Numbered from the stretch's first letter, positions 51,948 through 61,623 are shown. The stretch is 64,000 bases of DNA from Thalassospira xianhensis MCCC 1A02616 (GCF_003326475.1 NZ_JPWA01000020.1:1-64000), one strand, 5' to 3'. A program made the numbers and translations. Notes: generated by a model from the letters alone, not told the origin.

Positions 51948-52781
51948 CTAAATCAGGCCAAGGGTTTTAAACGAATTATACCCGGCCTGACTGATAATGA
52001 TGTGGTCGTGGATGGTGATTTCCATCGCCTTTGCAGCCTCGACAATCTTGCGCGTCATGTCTATATCGCCGCGCGATGGGGTGGCATCGCCGCTGGGATG
52101 GTTATGGACCAGAATGATCGCGCTGGCGTGCAATTCAAGGGCGCGCTTGATCACTTCGCGCGGGTAAACCGGGGTGTGATCGACCGTGCCGGTCTGATGG
52201 CATTCATCGGCAATCAACCGGTTCTTGCGGTCCAGAAACAGCAGATGCAGTTCTTCGGTCTTGCGATGGCCCAGACGCACCCGGCAGTAATCAATCAGCT
52301 GTTCCCAGCTAGCGATCACGGGTAATTCCATCGCGCGTTCACGCGCCAGATATTGCGCGCTGGCTTCGGCGACCTTGATCGCGGCAATTCCGGCATCGCC
52401 GAGCCCTTTGGCCTTTTGCAAATCTTCGGGGCGGGCGGCAAGAACATTGGCAAAGCTGCCAAACTGCGTAATCAACGATTTCGCCAGCGGTTTGACATCA
52501 CCACGCGGCATCGCCATGCACAGCAGAAGTTCAAGTAATTCATAATCGGCAAGCGCATTTGCCCCACCCTTAAGGAACCGTTCGCGCAGACGTTGACGGT
52601 GGCCGTGATAATGGGGTTTGGGGGGCTTTGCATCAGACGGGGATGGCGCAATATCGGGACTTTGTCCGACCGGGACCGCATCGCGCGTCTGATCGAAAAA
52701 GAAACGCGTGCCGTCGTTGATCTGCGTATCAGGTGGCCCATCAGAACGGGAAGCAGCTTTGCGATCTTCTGTTTCGCTCAA
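51948..52781 (-). CDS. radC: RadC family JAB-domain protein
   Basis: 277 aa starting with TTG at 52781, which has AAGGGGGA about 7 bases upstream. The N-terminal ~70 residues are low in structure and strain-like; then LRERFLKGGANALADYELLELLL and a HhH segment (RPEDLQKAKGLGDAGIAAIKV). The JAMM/MPN+ metal motif is intact: HNHPSGDATPSRGD. Despite the name, a direct repair role is uncertain; the family is annotated as a predicted metal-dependent hydrolase. It follows map by 24 bp, so one transcript is likely. Confidence 0.93.
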   Translation of the reverse strand: MSETEDRKAASRSDGPPDTQINDGTRFFFDQTRDAVPVGQSPDIAPSPSDAKPPKPHYHGHRQRLRERFLKGGANALADYELLELLLCMAMPRGDVKPLAKSLITQFGSFANVLAARPEDLQKAKGLGDAGIAAIKVAEASAQYLARERAMELPVIASWEQLIDYCRVRLGHRKTEELHLLFLDRKNRLIADECHQTGTVDHTPVYPREVIKRALELHASAIILVHNHPSGDATPSRGDIDMTRKIVEAAKAMEITIHDHIIISQAGYNSFKTLGLI

Positions 52782-52805
52782 ATCCGCTTCCCCCTTTCTG
52801 TGGCC

Positions 52806-53612
52806 TTATTCGGCTGCGGCACTGATGTCGTATGGCGGCTTTTCGAGTCCGGCCGGCGAGCGGGTGAAGATTTCAAACCCGTCATCGGTCACGCCAAGCG
52901 AATGTTCAAACTGTGCCGACAGTTTGCGGTCTCGTGTTACCGCTGTCCAGCCATCAGGCAGGATTTTACAGGTATAAGTGCCCTGATTGATCATCGGCTC
53001 GATGGTGAAAATCATGCCAGGTTCCAGAACAAGTCCTTCGCCAGGACGACCGTAATGCAGGACATTTGGCGCATCATGGAAAACCTGACCCAGCCCGTGG
53101 CCGCAGAAATCACGCACCACCGAAAAACGTTCGCTTTCGGCGTAGCTCTGGATTGCATAACCTATATCGCCAAGGGTTGCACCCGGTTTGACGGCATTAA
53201 TGCCGCGCCACAATGCTTCATAGGTCACATCGACAAGGCGCTGCGCCATAACCTTGGGCGTGCCCGCGATATACATGCGCGATGTATCGCCATACCAGCC
53301 ATCAAGAATGACGGTGACATCGATATTCATGATGTCGCCATTCATCAGCTTCTTGTCGCCGGGGATCCCGTGACAGACAACATGATTGATCGAGGTGCAA
53401 ATTGATTTCGGAAAACCGCGATATCCAAGGCAGGCCGAAACCGCATTATGATCGCGAATATACTCATCGCACAATTGATCAAGCCTGCCGGTCGTTTCGC
53501 CGGGAACAACGAAAGGTGTAATGTAATCGAGCACTTCCGCAGCCAGCCGTCCGGCGGCGCGCATCCCTTCGAACGCTTCGGGTCCGTGCAGTTTTACTTT
53601 TCCGTTCGCCAC
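52806..53612 (-). CDS. map: Type I methionine aminopeptidase
   Basis: 268 aa starting with GTG at 53612 (AAGGAG 7 bases upstream). It removes N-terminal Met from new proteins. The five metal ligands can be placed: Asp in MNIDVTVILDGWYGDTSRMY (two), His in FCGHGLGQVFHDAPNVLHY, Glu in IFTIEPMINQ, and Glu in FEHSLGV. The sequence order sfsA-map-radC on the same strand is a common alphaproteobacterial arrangement. Confidence 0.96.
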   Translation of the reverse strand: MANGKVKLHGPEAFEGMRAAGRLAAEVLDYITPFVVPGETTGRLDQLCDEYIRDHNAVSACLGYRGFPKSICTSINHVVCHGIPGDKKLMNGDIMNIDVTVILDGWYGDTSRMYIAGTPKVMAQRLVDVTYEALWRGINAVKPGATLGDIGYAIQSYAESERFSVVRDFCGHGLGQVFHDAPNVLHYGRPGEGLVLEPGMIFTIEPMINQGTYTCKILPDGWTAVTRDRKLSAQFEHSLGVTDDGFEIFTRSPAGLEKPPYDISAAAE

Positions 53613-53709
53613 CCGAAATCTCCTTGGTTCGGCAGTAAATTCAGTAGTCGCTATGCCGCGACATAGTTCAATGACATAATCGGACAGGGCGAAATTGGCA
53701 AGGATGCCG

Positions 53710-54438
53710 TCACTTTGCGTTGATGTCGCGGATTGGAAGCATGGTGTTTACGGTGACCGACGGTGTCTTGACATCAATGACGCAGTCATAGGCAATCGCT
53801 TCTACCCCGGCCTTGGTTGCGGCTTTAAATCGCGCCGCGTAATGCGGATCGATATCGGATGCCAAGGCAAACTGATTACAATCGTCGCGCTGAATCAGAT
53901 AGAACATCACAGCACGGTGCCCGTCTGCGACCATGTCGGTCATTTCGTCCAGATGCTTTGCCCCGCGTGCAGTCACGGCATCGGGAAATTCTGCCAGCCC
54001 CGGCACGGTGTCATCACGTTTCAGATGGACGTTCTTGACCTCGACATAGCAAAGCCCTTTGACCGGATCGGATAGCAGAATATCGATACGGGAATTCTTG
54101 CCGTATTTGACTTCGCGTGTCAGCGTCTCATACCCGGCCAGTTCGGGCACCTTGCCCGACAAAATGGCTTCTTCGACAATCGCGTTGGGATGGGCTGTAT
54201 TGATGCCAACCATCGCACCACCAACCCGGCACAGTTCCCAGCTGTATTTCAGTTTGCGTTTCGGATTGTCCGATTGTGACAGCCATACATCAATCCCGGC
54301 TTTCTTCAACCCGATCATCCCGCCCGGATTGGCGCAATGCGCGGTGATCATGTCGCCATTTTCAAGCTCGATATCTGCCAGAAACCGTTTGTAACGTTTG
54401 ATCAGCTTGCCCTGAATCAGGGGAGAGGGAAGGAGCAT
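53710..54438 (-). CDS. sfsA: SfsA family protein (sugar fermentation stimulation homologue)
   Basis: 242 aa. LIQGKLIKRYKRFLADIELENG begins with an OB-fold-like part; RIDILLSDPVKGLCYVEVKNVHL contains the nuclease-like Asp/Glu/Lys arrangement of the family, and FPDAVTARGAKHLDEM is conserved. E. coli SfsA was named for effects on maltose metabolism and is proposed to bind DNA; the molecular role is uncertain. Confidence 0.94.
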   Translation of the reverse strand: MLLPSPLIQGKLIKRYKRFLADIELENGDMITAHCANPGGMIGLKKAGIDVWLSQSDNPKRKLKYSWELCRVGGAMVGINTAHPNAIVEEAILSGKVPELAGYETLTREVKYGKNSRIDILLSDPVKGLCYVEVKNVHLKRDDTVPGLAEFPDAVTARGAKHLDEMTDMVADGHRAVMFYLIQRDDCNQFALASDIDPHYAARFKAATKAGVEAIAYDCVIDVKTPSVTVNTMLPIRDINAK

Positions 54439-54489
54439 GTCAAATTCCGGTAATTGTTTGTTTTTGATCGGTTAAATCAAAATTTGTGA

Positions 54490-55407
54490 CTAGTTGTTTT
54501 TGGCCGGATCAGGCTTGTTCGGGACGTCACCCAGAAAATCGACAAGGCTGACCTGACCAGTACCACGACGCAGTGGCTTTGGCTGGCTTTCGTCCGGGGC
54601 CCACGCGGTAAGATAAATCACCTGAAACTTGGCATGAACGCGGCCATCAGGGCGACCATGACGTTCGTGATAAATTGCTGCGGCGCGGGCCAATGTGCTG
54701 CGTTTGGTGAATTTTTTTGACCGGATGGTAACAAGGTTGCTTTCACCCATCCCCGAAAGATCACGCATCAGTTTCAGCGCATCGGGGTAATCGATGGTGA
54801 TATCGTCGCTATCGACCACCGGCAGGGCAAAGCCGCTGCGCTGTAAAAGCGACCCGGCATCGCGGACATCCACAAACGGTGACACGCGGGGGGAGACTCC
54901 GCCTTCTTCTTCTGCCTCAGCGGTCATCAGTGCCTCGCGCAGGTCACGCAGCGTATCACCGCCTAAAAGGCAGGCCAGAAACAGGCCATCGGGTTTCAGC
55001 ACACGCCGCGCCTGAAGCAGCATACCGGGCAGGTCGTTGACCCAATGCAGTGACAGGTTCGAAAGGATTAGATCAAGCGCCCCATCGCCAAACGGCAGGA
55101 ATTCTTCGTCGGCAACGAATGTCGTGCGGTCATTGCGCATTCTGGCGGATTGCGCATAGCCATATGAAATGTCGCATTGATGCAGGGTTTCGATCCCGCC
55201 GCGCGCGCCGATGATCTGGCCGAGCTCGCCATTGTGACAGCCAAGGTCAACCGCCAGCGGGAATTTGCGGGTGGTGTCGTCAAGCCGGTCGGCAAGCCGT
55301 TCCGCGGTTTCGACAAACAGGAAATTGAATTCGCTAGCCCGCTTTGACGCGCGCTCGCGGCGCAGTTTCAGGATGTGGCGATCAAAAACGGTGATCGGAT
55401 CGGCCAT
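54490..55407 (-). CDS. SAM-dependent methyltransferase (BioC/NDUFAF5-like)
   Basis: 305 aa. Motif I is AVDLGCHNGELGQIIG, and a later strand reads ALDLILSNLSLHWVNDLPGML, as in class I methyltransferases of the BioC/NDUFAF5 group; LHWVND is typical. Substrate candidates are malonyl-ACP (BioC) or an arginine of a complex I subunit (NDUFAF5 side chain hydroxylation/modification); sequence alone does not decide. In related genomes I recall it next to comF and grxC; here a four-kilobase insert separates them. Confidence 0.88.
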   Translation of the reverse strand: MADPITVFDRHILKLRRERASKRASEFNFLFVETAERLADRLDDTTRKFPLAVDLGCHNGELGQIIGARGGIETLHQCDISYGYAQSARMRNDRTTFVADEEFLPFGDGALDLILSNLSLHWVNDLPGMLLQARRVLKPDGLFLACLLGGDTLRDLREALMTAEAEEEGGVSPRVSPFVDVRDAGSLLQRSGFALPVVDSDDITIDYPDALKLMRDLSGMGESNLVTIRSKKFTKRSTLARAAAIYHERHGRPDGRVHAKFQVIYLTAWAPDESQPKPLRRGTGQVSLVDFLGDVPNKPDPAKNN

Positions 55408-55491
55408 GGGGCGGGAAGCTCCGTCAAAAGTCGTTTTAAAAGTTACGACCTAGATAGAACGTCGCGCCCGCCCTTGCAATCCAAGACCGGA

Positions 55492-57645
55492 TCAAAGCTC
55501 CAGAACAAGTGGCTCATTGCTGTCATCTTCGGTCGCCGCGGGCACGGCACAGCAGATCAAAGCCTCGTCGGGGGCGGTTTTGGCCGATGGCCGGGTTTTA
55601 TAGGTCACGTTTCCTTGCAGGATTTTGGTTCGGCAGGTGCCACAATTCCCGCCGCGGCAGCTTGCCTCTGGTGCCAATCCGGCATCTTCAGCCAGTTCCA
55701 GCAAGGTTTTACCATCAACAGGTTTCCAGATTGTACTTTGGCCCGAGCTTGAAAAATCGACCTTTGTTTCCGTGCTGCTTGCCGGTGCCAGTTCCGGCAA
55801 ATCGGGTTGGCTGTCGTGTCTGCGTTGCAGCGATGCGGGGCCAAATGCCTCGGCATGGATGCGGGTATCGGTGATGTTGAGCCCGCGCAGACCATCATAC
55901 ATTGCCTGCATGAAAGGTGGCGGACCGCACAGATAGAAATCGAAATCATCAAACGGCAGCAGGGAACGCAGCAAATTCATATCGATATGCCCGGATGCCT
56001 CGTAATCCCTGCGCGGTTCGGCATCGGTCGGATCGGCAAGGACGCGGACAAGGCGAATGCTGCCTTGGGCTGCTTTGACCAGTTCGACCAACTCGTCATC
56101 AAATGCGCGGTCCTCACGGGTGCGCGCGGCGTAAAACAGCCATGTCGGCCGGAAGCCGCGGGTGCGGAGCCCTTCATAGACGATGTGGCGCAACATTGAG
56201 ATCATTGGCGTAATGCCGATGCCACCCGCGATCAGAACGGCCGGGCGCTTTGCGTTGGCATCAATCGAAAAATCACCGGCGGGTGCGCGGGCTTCGATCA
56301 CATCGCCCTCGGCGAGATGGTCATGCAAATAGCTTGAAACCACACCTTCGCGCTTCACACTGATGCGATAGCGATTGTCCGACGGACTGCTTGAAAGTGT
56401 ATAGGTGCGGATCAGCGGTTTGTCATGACCGGGCACCGTGACCCGGATCGGCAGGTGCTGCCCGGCCTTGTAGGGTAGGGTTCCGGTCCCGTCGAGTGGT
56501 TCAAGATGGAAGGATTTGATTATTCTGTTTTCCTTCACAATCCGCGTTATTTTTAAATTTTTCCAAGTAATCGCGTTCTGCATTGCTGCAACCTTGCGCT
56601 CAGCCGTTTCCCAGTCGCCGGTCAGAAGGCTGTTGGGTGATGCGCCGTCGGTCTGATCGCGCCAGCGGATCGGAAGGGCGGCTTTACGCAGCACGACCTT
56701 GCGCGGGAAAACCCGCCACAAACGTTCCGCACCCTGAAAGGCGGCAATTTCCGGGCCGTCGATGATAACGTCGGCATCGCCGGTGATTTGCAGGACATCG
56801 CCATTGGCGAAATCGGTAAAAACAAGGCCTGCCTTGGGATTGGCGATGATATTGCCCAGCGTATTGAAAAACAGGTTTCCGGCAAAATCGGGAATGGTCA
56901 GGCTGCCATTGGCATCAATGCGGACAAAGCCGGGTTTACCGCCACGATGCGAAACATCGACCTCGCGCTTTTCGCCCGGACGATCTAAATAGGTCGCGAC
57001 AAAGAAGGTGTCGGCCGCAGCAATCATTGCGTGGGCCTGATCGTTCAGTGTGCTTTCCCAGTCTGCATGCAATTTGTTTTTCGAAGAAACAACTGCCATC
57101 GGATCGCGGGTGAACTCGAAATTACGCAACTGGATATATTGCGGGCAGTTGCCATAGCTGTGCCCGACCCGGATTGCGAAACCGTCATCGGATGATCGGG
57201 TGACTGTACCATTCAGACGGTTCCGGCGTCTCGTGTGCAGTTCGATCCCGATCATGCCAATTGCCTTGCTATCATCCATCCCGGCGTCTGCCGGGTCGTT
57301 CGGGTCGCGCGGGATATTGACCGCAAGCTGATAGGGATCAGGTGAATGCAGAAAGCCGGGATGGTTGGCGCGAAGGGTGGCCCAGACATCGCCATTGTCA
57401 TCGACCGCGCCAAACACGGCAAAGGGCAGTTGTGGGTAAAACTGGCGATGCTGTTCGATCAGGTGGTCGCGCAGAACACGTTTGCCAACTTCGGCCATAC
57501 GGGCATCGACCCCGACCAGCTTTTGCATGTGAATTTCACCTTCGTGCCACGGGCTATCGGTATCCGTGCCGGACGGGGTGAATTGCACGGGAGTTGCGGC
57601 AGGTGTTGCCGCAGCAGATGCGGGTGACGTAATTGACGTGTTCAT
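55492..57645 (-). CDS. Fusion of PNPOx-like domain, flavin reductase and plant-type [2Fe-2S] ferredoxin
   Basis: 717 aa, three domains. Residues about 30-340 are a pyridoxamine-phosphate-oxidase-like split barrel (EGEIHMQKLVGVDARMAEVG; FFVATYLDRPGEKREVDVSHRGGKPGFV). About 370-610 is an FNR-like module with the FAD motif RTYTLSSSP and the NAD(P) motif LIAGGIGITPMISML. About 630-717 is a ferredoxin with the cysteine pattern C-x4-C-x2-C (SCRGGNCGTCRTK) and a later Cys. The order implies electron flow NAD(P)H to FAD to Fe-S to the flavin barrel. The partner substrate is unknown. The GST gene lies 111 bp upstream on the same strand. Confidence 0.93.
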   Translation of the reverse strand: MNTSITSPASAAATPAATPVQFTPSGTDTDSPWHEGEIHMQKLVGVDARMAEVGKRVLRDHLIEQHRQFYPQLPFAVFGAVDDNGDVWATLRANHPGFLHSPDPYQLAVNIPRDPNDPADAGMDDSKAIGMIGIELHTRRRNRLNGTVTRSSDDGFAIRVGHSYGNCPQYIQLRNFEFTRDPMAVVSSKNKLHADWESTLNDQAHAMIAAADTFFVATYLDRPGEKREVDVSHRGGKPGFVRIDANGSLTIPDFAGNLFFNTLGNIIANPKAGLVFTDFANGDVLQITGDADVIIDGPEIAAFQGAERLWRVFPRKVVLRKAALPIRWRDQTDGASPNSLLTGDWETAERKVAAMQNAITWKNLKITRIVKENRIIKSFHLEPLDGTGTLPYKAGQHLPIRVTVPGHDKPLIRTYTLSSSPSDNRYRISVKREGVVSSYLHDHLAEGDVIEARAPAGDFSIDANAKRPAVLIAGGIGITPMISMLRHIVYEGLRTRGFRPTWLFYAARTREDRAFDDELVELVKAAQGSIRLVRVLADPTDAEPRRDYEASGHIDMNLLRSLLPFDDFDFYLCGPPPFMQAMYDGLRGLNITDTRIHAEAFGPASLQRRHDSQPDLPELAPASSTETKVDFSSSGQSTIWKPVDGKTLLELAEDAGLAPEASCRGGNCGTCRTKILQGNVTYKTRPSAKTAPDEALICCAVPAATEDDSNEPLVLEL

Positions 57646-57756
57646 GGCATTTTCCTTTGCGACGCGACGGACGTTAAGGGAAAGAATGGGCCGATCCGCG
57701 GATCACCAAATTTGTGCAGGGGGAAGCCAAACAGGGTGAAAGACCAGCCCAGACCG

Positions 57757-58374
57757 TCAGGCCGACTTGCGCAGGCCTGCGGCTGTCTGTTCGAAGGGGA
57801 CAAAACCGGGCAGGGCTTCGACCCGTTTGAGCCAAGCGCGCACATTGCCATAGGGGGCAAGGTCAACATTGCCCTCGGGCGCATTGGCGATATAGCTGTA
57901 AAGCGCGACATCGGCGATGGTTGGGCGACCCAGTTCGAGCCAGTCCTTTTTGGAAAGCGCGGACTCAATATGGGCCAGAATGGCATGCGCGCGTGCAATG
58001 ACTTCGTCGGCATTGAACGGGGCGTTAAACACCGTGACCAGACGGGCGGCACAGACGCCATAGGCGATCTGGCCTGCTGAGATTGAAAGCCATTTCTGAA
58101 CCTTGGCGGCACTTTCGGCATCTTCGGGCAGCCAGTCGGTCGCGCCCTGTTTCTTGGCAACATAGGTCATGATGGCGATTGAATCCGAAATCACCACGTC
58201 GCCGTCTTCAAGCACGGGAACCTGACCCAGCGGGTTCAGTTTCAGGAATTCCGTAGATTTATGCGCGCCATTGGGCAGATCGACCGTGACGACATCATGG
58301 TCAACGCCCAGAAGGCTTAGAAACAGGTGGGCACGATGGGCATGGCCCGAGAGGGGAAAATAATGCAGCTTCAT
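57757..58374 (-). CDS. Glutathione S-transferase
   Basis: 205 aa from ATG 58374; the frame extends 64 codons further upstream, but that part runs through the regulatory spacer. The thioredoxin-like N-terminal domain has [21 protein letters not shown] and the glutathione-binding [23 protein letters not shown]; the all-helical C-terminal domain has [13 protein letters not shown]. It is divergent from a LysR regulator and sits next to the flavin fusion, so the set may respond to electrophiles or redox compounds. Confidence 0.93.
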   Translation of the reverse strand: MKLHYFPLSGHAHRAHLFLSLLGVDHDVVTVDLPNGAHKSTEFLKLNPLGQVPVLEDGDVVISDSIAIMTYVAKKQGATDWLPEDAESAAKVQKWLSISAGQIAYGVCAARLVTVFNAPFNADEVIARAHAILAHIESALSKKDWLELGRPTIADVALYSYIANAPEGNVDLAPYGNVRAWLKRVEALPGFVPFEQTAAGLRKSA

Positions 58375-58467
58375 TGTTCCAGATCCTTCTTCCAACAAAA
58401 GATTGATGTGATGCCACTGACTATGACTGTTTCTGAATTTTCGTAGAATATGGTTTTCGGGTAATTC

Positions 58468-58490
58468 ATTATTCCGTAAAATGGAATGAT
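58468..58490. promoter_or_regulatory. Candidate LysR operator palindrome
   Basis: ATTATTCC (58468-58475) and GGAATGAT (58483-58490) are inverted arms with one mismatch around GTAAAAT, in the GST/LysR spacer, 26 bases before the LysR ATG. The arm includes ATTCC-N7-GGAAT, perfect. Confidence 0.45.
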
Positions 58491-58515
58491 ACGTTGGTAG
58501 TGCAGGAAAAGCACC

Positions 58516-59412
58516 ATGGACCGATTTCAGGCGATGAAGATTTTTGTGCGCGTTGTCGAGGCGCAAAGCTTTGCCGCAGCGGCCCGGGAGTTGGGATCAA
58601 GTCCACCCGCCGTTACACGTGCAGTCGCGTTCCTCGAGGAAATCACCGGTGCCCGGCTTTTGACGCGGACAACACGGTCCGTCACCCTGACCGAGCCGGG
58701 GGCAAATTATTATGATGACTGCAAACGGTTGCTTGGTGATCTGGAAGAAGCCGAAGCTGCTGCAGGCGGTGCCTATGCCCGGCCCAGCGGCACATTGACC
58801 ATCACGGCCCCGGTTCTGTTTGGTCAGATGTATGTTTTTTCGGTGATGACCGAGTTTCTTGACCTGTATCCCGACATGCGCGGACGGGTGCTGTTGTTTG
58901 ATCGCATCGTCAATATTGTTGAGGAAGGCATCGATCTTGCCATTCGTATCGGCCATATGGCCGATACATCCATGAGTGCGATCAAGGTCGGGATGGTGCG
59001 GCGGATCATTTGCGGGGCCCCCGATTATTTGGACCGCCACGGTAGGCCAGGGGTGCCCTCAGATATCGGGACACATAGGGTTGTCGCATCAACCGGATCG
59101 TCGGCACCACTGGATTGGCAGTTCGGAGGGGACCAGAAGGTCAGTCTTTCGGTCAATGCACGACTGCAAACCAATTCGATTGAAGCGGCCCGCAAAGCAG
59201 CGATTGACGGATGGGGATTGGTTCGGATGCTCTCCTATCAGGCGGCACCTTTTATCGAGAATGGATCGCTTGAGGTGGTTCTGCGTGATTATGAGCCCGA
59301 ACCGATCCCCATCCATATCGTCCATCCCGAGGGCCGCCATGCTCCGGCCAAGGTCCGGGCCTTTATCGATCTGGCGGTCGACCGCCTTCGTGCGGATAAG
59401 CGGATCAATTAG
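58516..59412 (+). CDS. LysR-family transcriptional regulator
   Basis: 298 aa. The HTH reads [40 protein letters not shown], and the effector part starts near [20 protein letters not shown]. This subtype (CrgA/DmlR-like) often regulates a divergent gene; here the GST and probably the fusion oxidoreductase are the likely targets. An inverted repeat lies in the spacer. Confidence 0.93.
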   Translation: MDRFQAMKIFVRVVEAQSFAAAARELGSSPPAVTRAVAFLEEITGARLLTRTTRSVTLTEPGANYYDDCKRLLGDLEEAEAAAGGAYARPSGTLTITAPVLFGQMYVFSVMTEFLDLYPDMRGRVLLFDRIVNIVEEGIDLAIRIGHMADTSMSAIKVGMVRRIICGAPDYLDRHGRPGVPSDIGTHRVVASTGSSAPLDWQFGGDQKVSLSVNARLQTNSIEAARKAAIDGWGLVRMLSYQAAPFIENGSLEVVLRDYEPEPIPIHIVHPEGRHAPAKVRAFIDLAVDRLRADKRIN

Positions 59413-59489
59413 CGCATCGTTTCAAACACCACGCGTGATAGAATTGGGTGTTTTGTGATCGGGGACGATGCATAAGCAGGGATGATCGG

Positions 59490-60260
59490 GTGGGGATTTT
59501 ACCGGCACAGATTGGTCGCATTGTCGGCAATGTGATGCAGATCGGTTTGCGCACCGTTTTGCCGCCGCGTTGTGGCGGATGCGGTGCGATTACCGATACG
59601 GTGCATGCGGTTTGCGCGGATTGCTGGGCCGGGCTTCGGTTCATTTCCGATCCGCTTTGCGCATGTTGCGGTTATCCGTTCGAGCTTGCCGGTGACGATG
59701 ATGCGGGCGATGGCTTCTTGTGCGGCGAATGCCTTCGAAAAAGTCCGGCGTTTGATGCTGCGCGGGCGGCACTGGTTTATGACAATGGCAGCCGCGATTA
59801 TTTGTTACGGTTCAAGCATGGGGATCGCACCGATCTGACGCCGCTTTTAAGTCGCTGGCTGTTACTGGCGGGGCAGGATTTCTGGGGGGATGCGGATCTG
59901 ATAATTCCCGTGCCGCTGCATCGGACCCGGCTTTTGATGCGTCGATATAACCAGTCCGGGTTGCTGGCAGCATCCCTGTCGCGGCAAACAGGGATTGCGT
60001 GGCATGGCACGGTACTCCGGCGGTTGAGAAAAACACGCAGTCTGGGTGGTTTGGGGCCGTCGTCGCGCAAGCGCGAAGTTGGCGGTGCCTTTGGGGTGGA
60101 TGACAGGATTGCCGCGCGGATCGGGCTTGCCGGTGCGCGTGTGGTTTTGATTGATGATGTGCTGACAACCGGGGCGACCGCCAATGCATGTGCGCGGATT
60201 TTAAAGCGCGCCGGAGCCATGCAAGTGCGCCTGATCACGGTTGCACGGGTGGTGCGATGA
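59490..60260 (+). CDS. comF: ComF family phosphoribosyltransferase-like protein
   Basis: 256 aa from GTG 59490 (AGGGA 8 bases upstream); a GTG at 59448 and an ATG at 59535 are alternatives. The N-terminal zinc-binding part has CGGCG, CADC, CACCG and CGEC. The C-terminal half has the PRTase PRPP-binding motif VVLIDDVLTTGATANACA and IIPVPLHRTRLLMRRYNQS. ComF proteins are linked to DNA uptake in competent bacteria; whether that holds here is uncertain. It is followed by grxC after 124 bp. Confidence 0.9.
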   Translation: MGILPAQIGRIVGNVMQIGLRTVLPPRCGGCGAITDTVHAVCADCWAGLRFISDPLCACCGYPFELAGDDDAGDGFLCGECLRKSPAFDAARAALVYDNGSRDYLLRFKHGDRTDLTPLLSRWLLLAGQDFWGDADLIIPVPLHRTRLLMRRYNQSGLLAASLSRQTGIAWHGTVLRRLRKTRSLGGLGPSSRKREVGGAFGVDDRIAARIGLAGARVVLIDDVLTTGATANACARILKRAGAMQVRLITVARVVR

Positions 60261-60384
60261 CGCCCTGCGAAATATCTGTTATAGAACGGTCATTCAACAA
60301 GATTTACCGGTCGTAACCCGGTGCCGGGGTGCAAAACATGCGCCATCGCACGGGTCGAGTCCTGATGAAAAGGAACATGATTAG

Positions 60385-60642
60385 ATGGCAAAAGTCGAAG
60401 TTTACGCCACCGAATGGTGCCCCTATTGCAAGCGTGCCCGCAAGCTTCTGGAAGAAAAGGGTGCCAAATACGAACTGATTGATGTGATGATGGAACCGCG
60501 TCGCAAAAAGGAAATGATGGATCGTGCGAGTGGCCGTCATACCGTGCCGCAGATTTTCATCAATGACGAACATATCGGCGGCTGCGACGAACTTATGGCG
60601 CTGAACGCCAAGGGCGGTCTGGACAGCAAGCTGTCGGCATAA
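60385..60642 (+). CDS. grxC: Glutaredoxin 3
   Basis: 85 aa, the usual length of GrxC. The dithiol active site is EWCPYCKRARKLL, the cis-Pro region RHTVPQIFINDEHIGG and the C-terminal GGCDELMALNAKGGL are complete. It reduces disulfides and ribonucleotide reductase with glutathione. A strong terminator follows. Confidence 0.96.
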   Translation: MAKVEVYATEWCPYCKRARKLLEEKGAKYELIDVMMEPRRKKEMMDRASGRHTVPQIFINDEHIGGCDELMALNAKGGLDSKLSA

Positions 60643-60656
60643 GTTCGGAATTTCTA

Positions 60657-60688
60657 AAACGGGTCGCAACGATTGTTGCCACCCGTTT
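60657..60688 (+). terminator. Intrinsic terminator after grxC
   Basis: AAACGGGTCGCAAC (60657-60670) pairs with GTTGCCACCCGTTT (60675-60688) with one mismatch, and TTATTTTTT follows. Its T-rich tail overlaps the 3' end of the convergent LysR gene. Confidence 0.85.
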
Positions 60689-61571
60689 ATTTTTTGATAT
60701 CGGATGCCGTTTCAAGCGTTTTGCGGAATTCCGAAAATGCCGGGGTATCAAAACCCGGACGGCAGGCCAGAAAGGTATCAACCTTCATCAGGGGATGTTC
60801 CCTAACCGGACCAAGATGACGCATCAGATCGACGACACTGCGCGGCATGATGCTGATGCATGATCCGGCGGCGGTGCAGGCAAACATCGCGTGATAAGAC
60901 CCAACTTCCTGAACAGCGAAATATTCCCTGATGGATCCGAACCCGGTCAGCCATTCTTCTGCCAGCGCGCGATAGGTGCAACCCGGTGCGAAGGCCGCCA
61001 ATGACTTTGGCTGGATGTCGTCTGCATGGTGGATATCGGGATGGCCGGGCGGGAGAAGCAATACCAGTTCCTCGCGAAACAGGGCGCGGGTATCAAGCAT
61101 TCCGGGTTCCAGCCACCATTCCCCTGACGGTATAGCAATCAACGCGCAATCAATGCGGCGAGCCAGAAGACCATCGACAAGCTGCCGGGTGGGGGCGGTT
61201 GAAAGTTCAATCGTGACGTCGGGAAATGCCTTGTTATAGGCCGCCAGCGGCAAGGGAAGACGGCTGGCAACGGTGCTTTCCATCGAACCGACACGCAGGG
61301 TGCCGCCTGGGGTCGAAGAATTGACCATCTGGCGTGCTTCGTCGGCAAGGTTCAAAATGCGGTCGACATATTCCAGAAAGGTTTCGCCTTCCTGTGTCAG
61401 GGTCATGCGTTTTTTGTCGCGCTGAAACAGGGCGACACCGATTTCTGTTTCAAGCTGCTGAACGCGGGTGGTGACGTTGGACGGTACCCGGCCAAGCAGT
61501 TCGGCGGCACGGGTAATACCCTGTTCCCTGGCAACGGTACGAAAAACCGCCAGTGATGCAAGATCCATCAT
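60687..61571 (-). CDS. LysR-family transcriptional regulator
   Basis: 294 aa from ATG 61571 (a second ATG directly follows). HTH: DLASLAVFRTVAREQGITRAAELLGRVPSNVTTRVQQLE. The effector domain begins near GGTLRVGSMESTVASRLPL. It is divergent from a nitronate monooxygenase gene, which it probably controls; an inverted repeat lies in the spacer. The C-terminal codons reach the grxC terminator. Confidence 0.93.
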   Translation of the reverse strand: MMDLASLAVFRTVAREQGITRAAELLGRVPSNVTTRVQQLETEIGVALFQRDKKRMTLTQEGETFLEYVDRILNLADEARQMVNSSTPGGTLRVGSMESTVASRLPLPLAAYNKAFPDVTIELSTAPTRQLVDGLLARRIDCALIAIPSGEWWLEPGMLDTRALFREELVLLLPPGHPDIHHADDIQPKSLAAFAPGCTYRALAEEWLTGFGSIREYFAVQEVGSYHAMFACTAAGSCISIMPRSVVDLMRHLGPVREHPLMKVDTFLACRPGFDTPAFSEFRKTLETASDIKK

Positions 61572-61600
61572 AATTCTCCGATACGGAATTTACTTGAATT

Positions 61601-61623
61601 TATATTCTTTATTTGGGAATATA
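61601..61623. promoter_or_regulatory. Candidate LysR operator palindrome
   Basis: TATATTC (61601-61607) and GAATATA (61617-61623) are perfect 7-bp inverted arms with a 9-bp spacer, in the 121-bp gap between the LysR gene and the nitronate monooxygenase gene. Confidence 0.5.
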
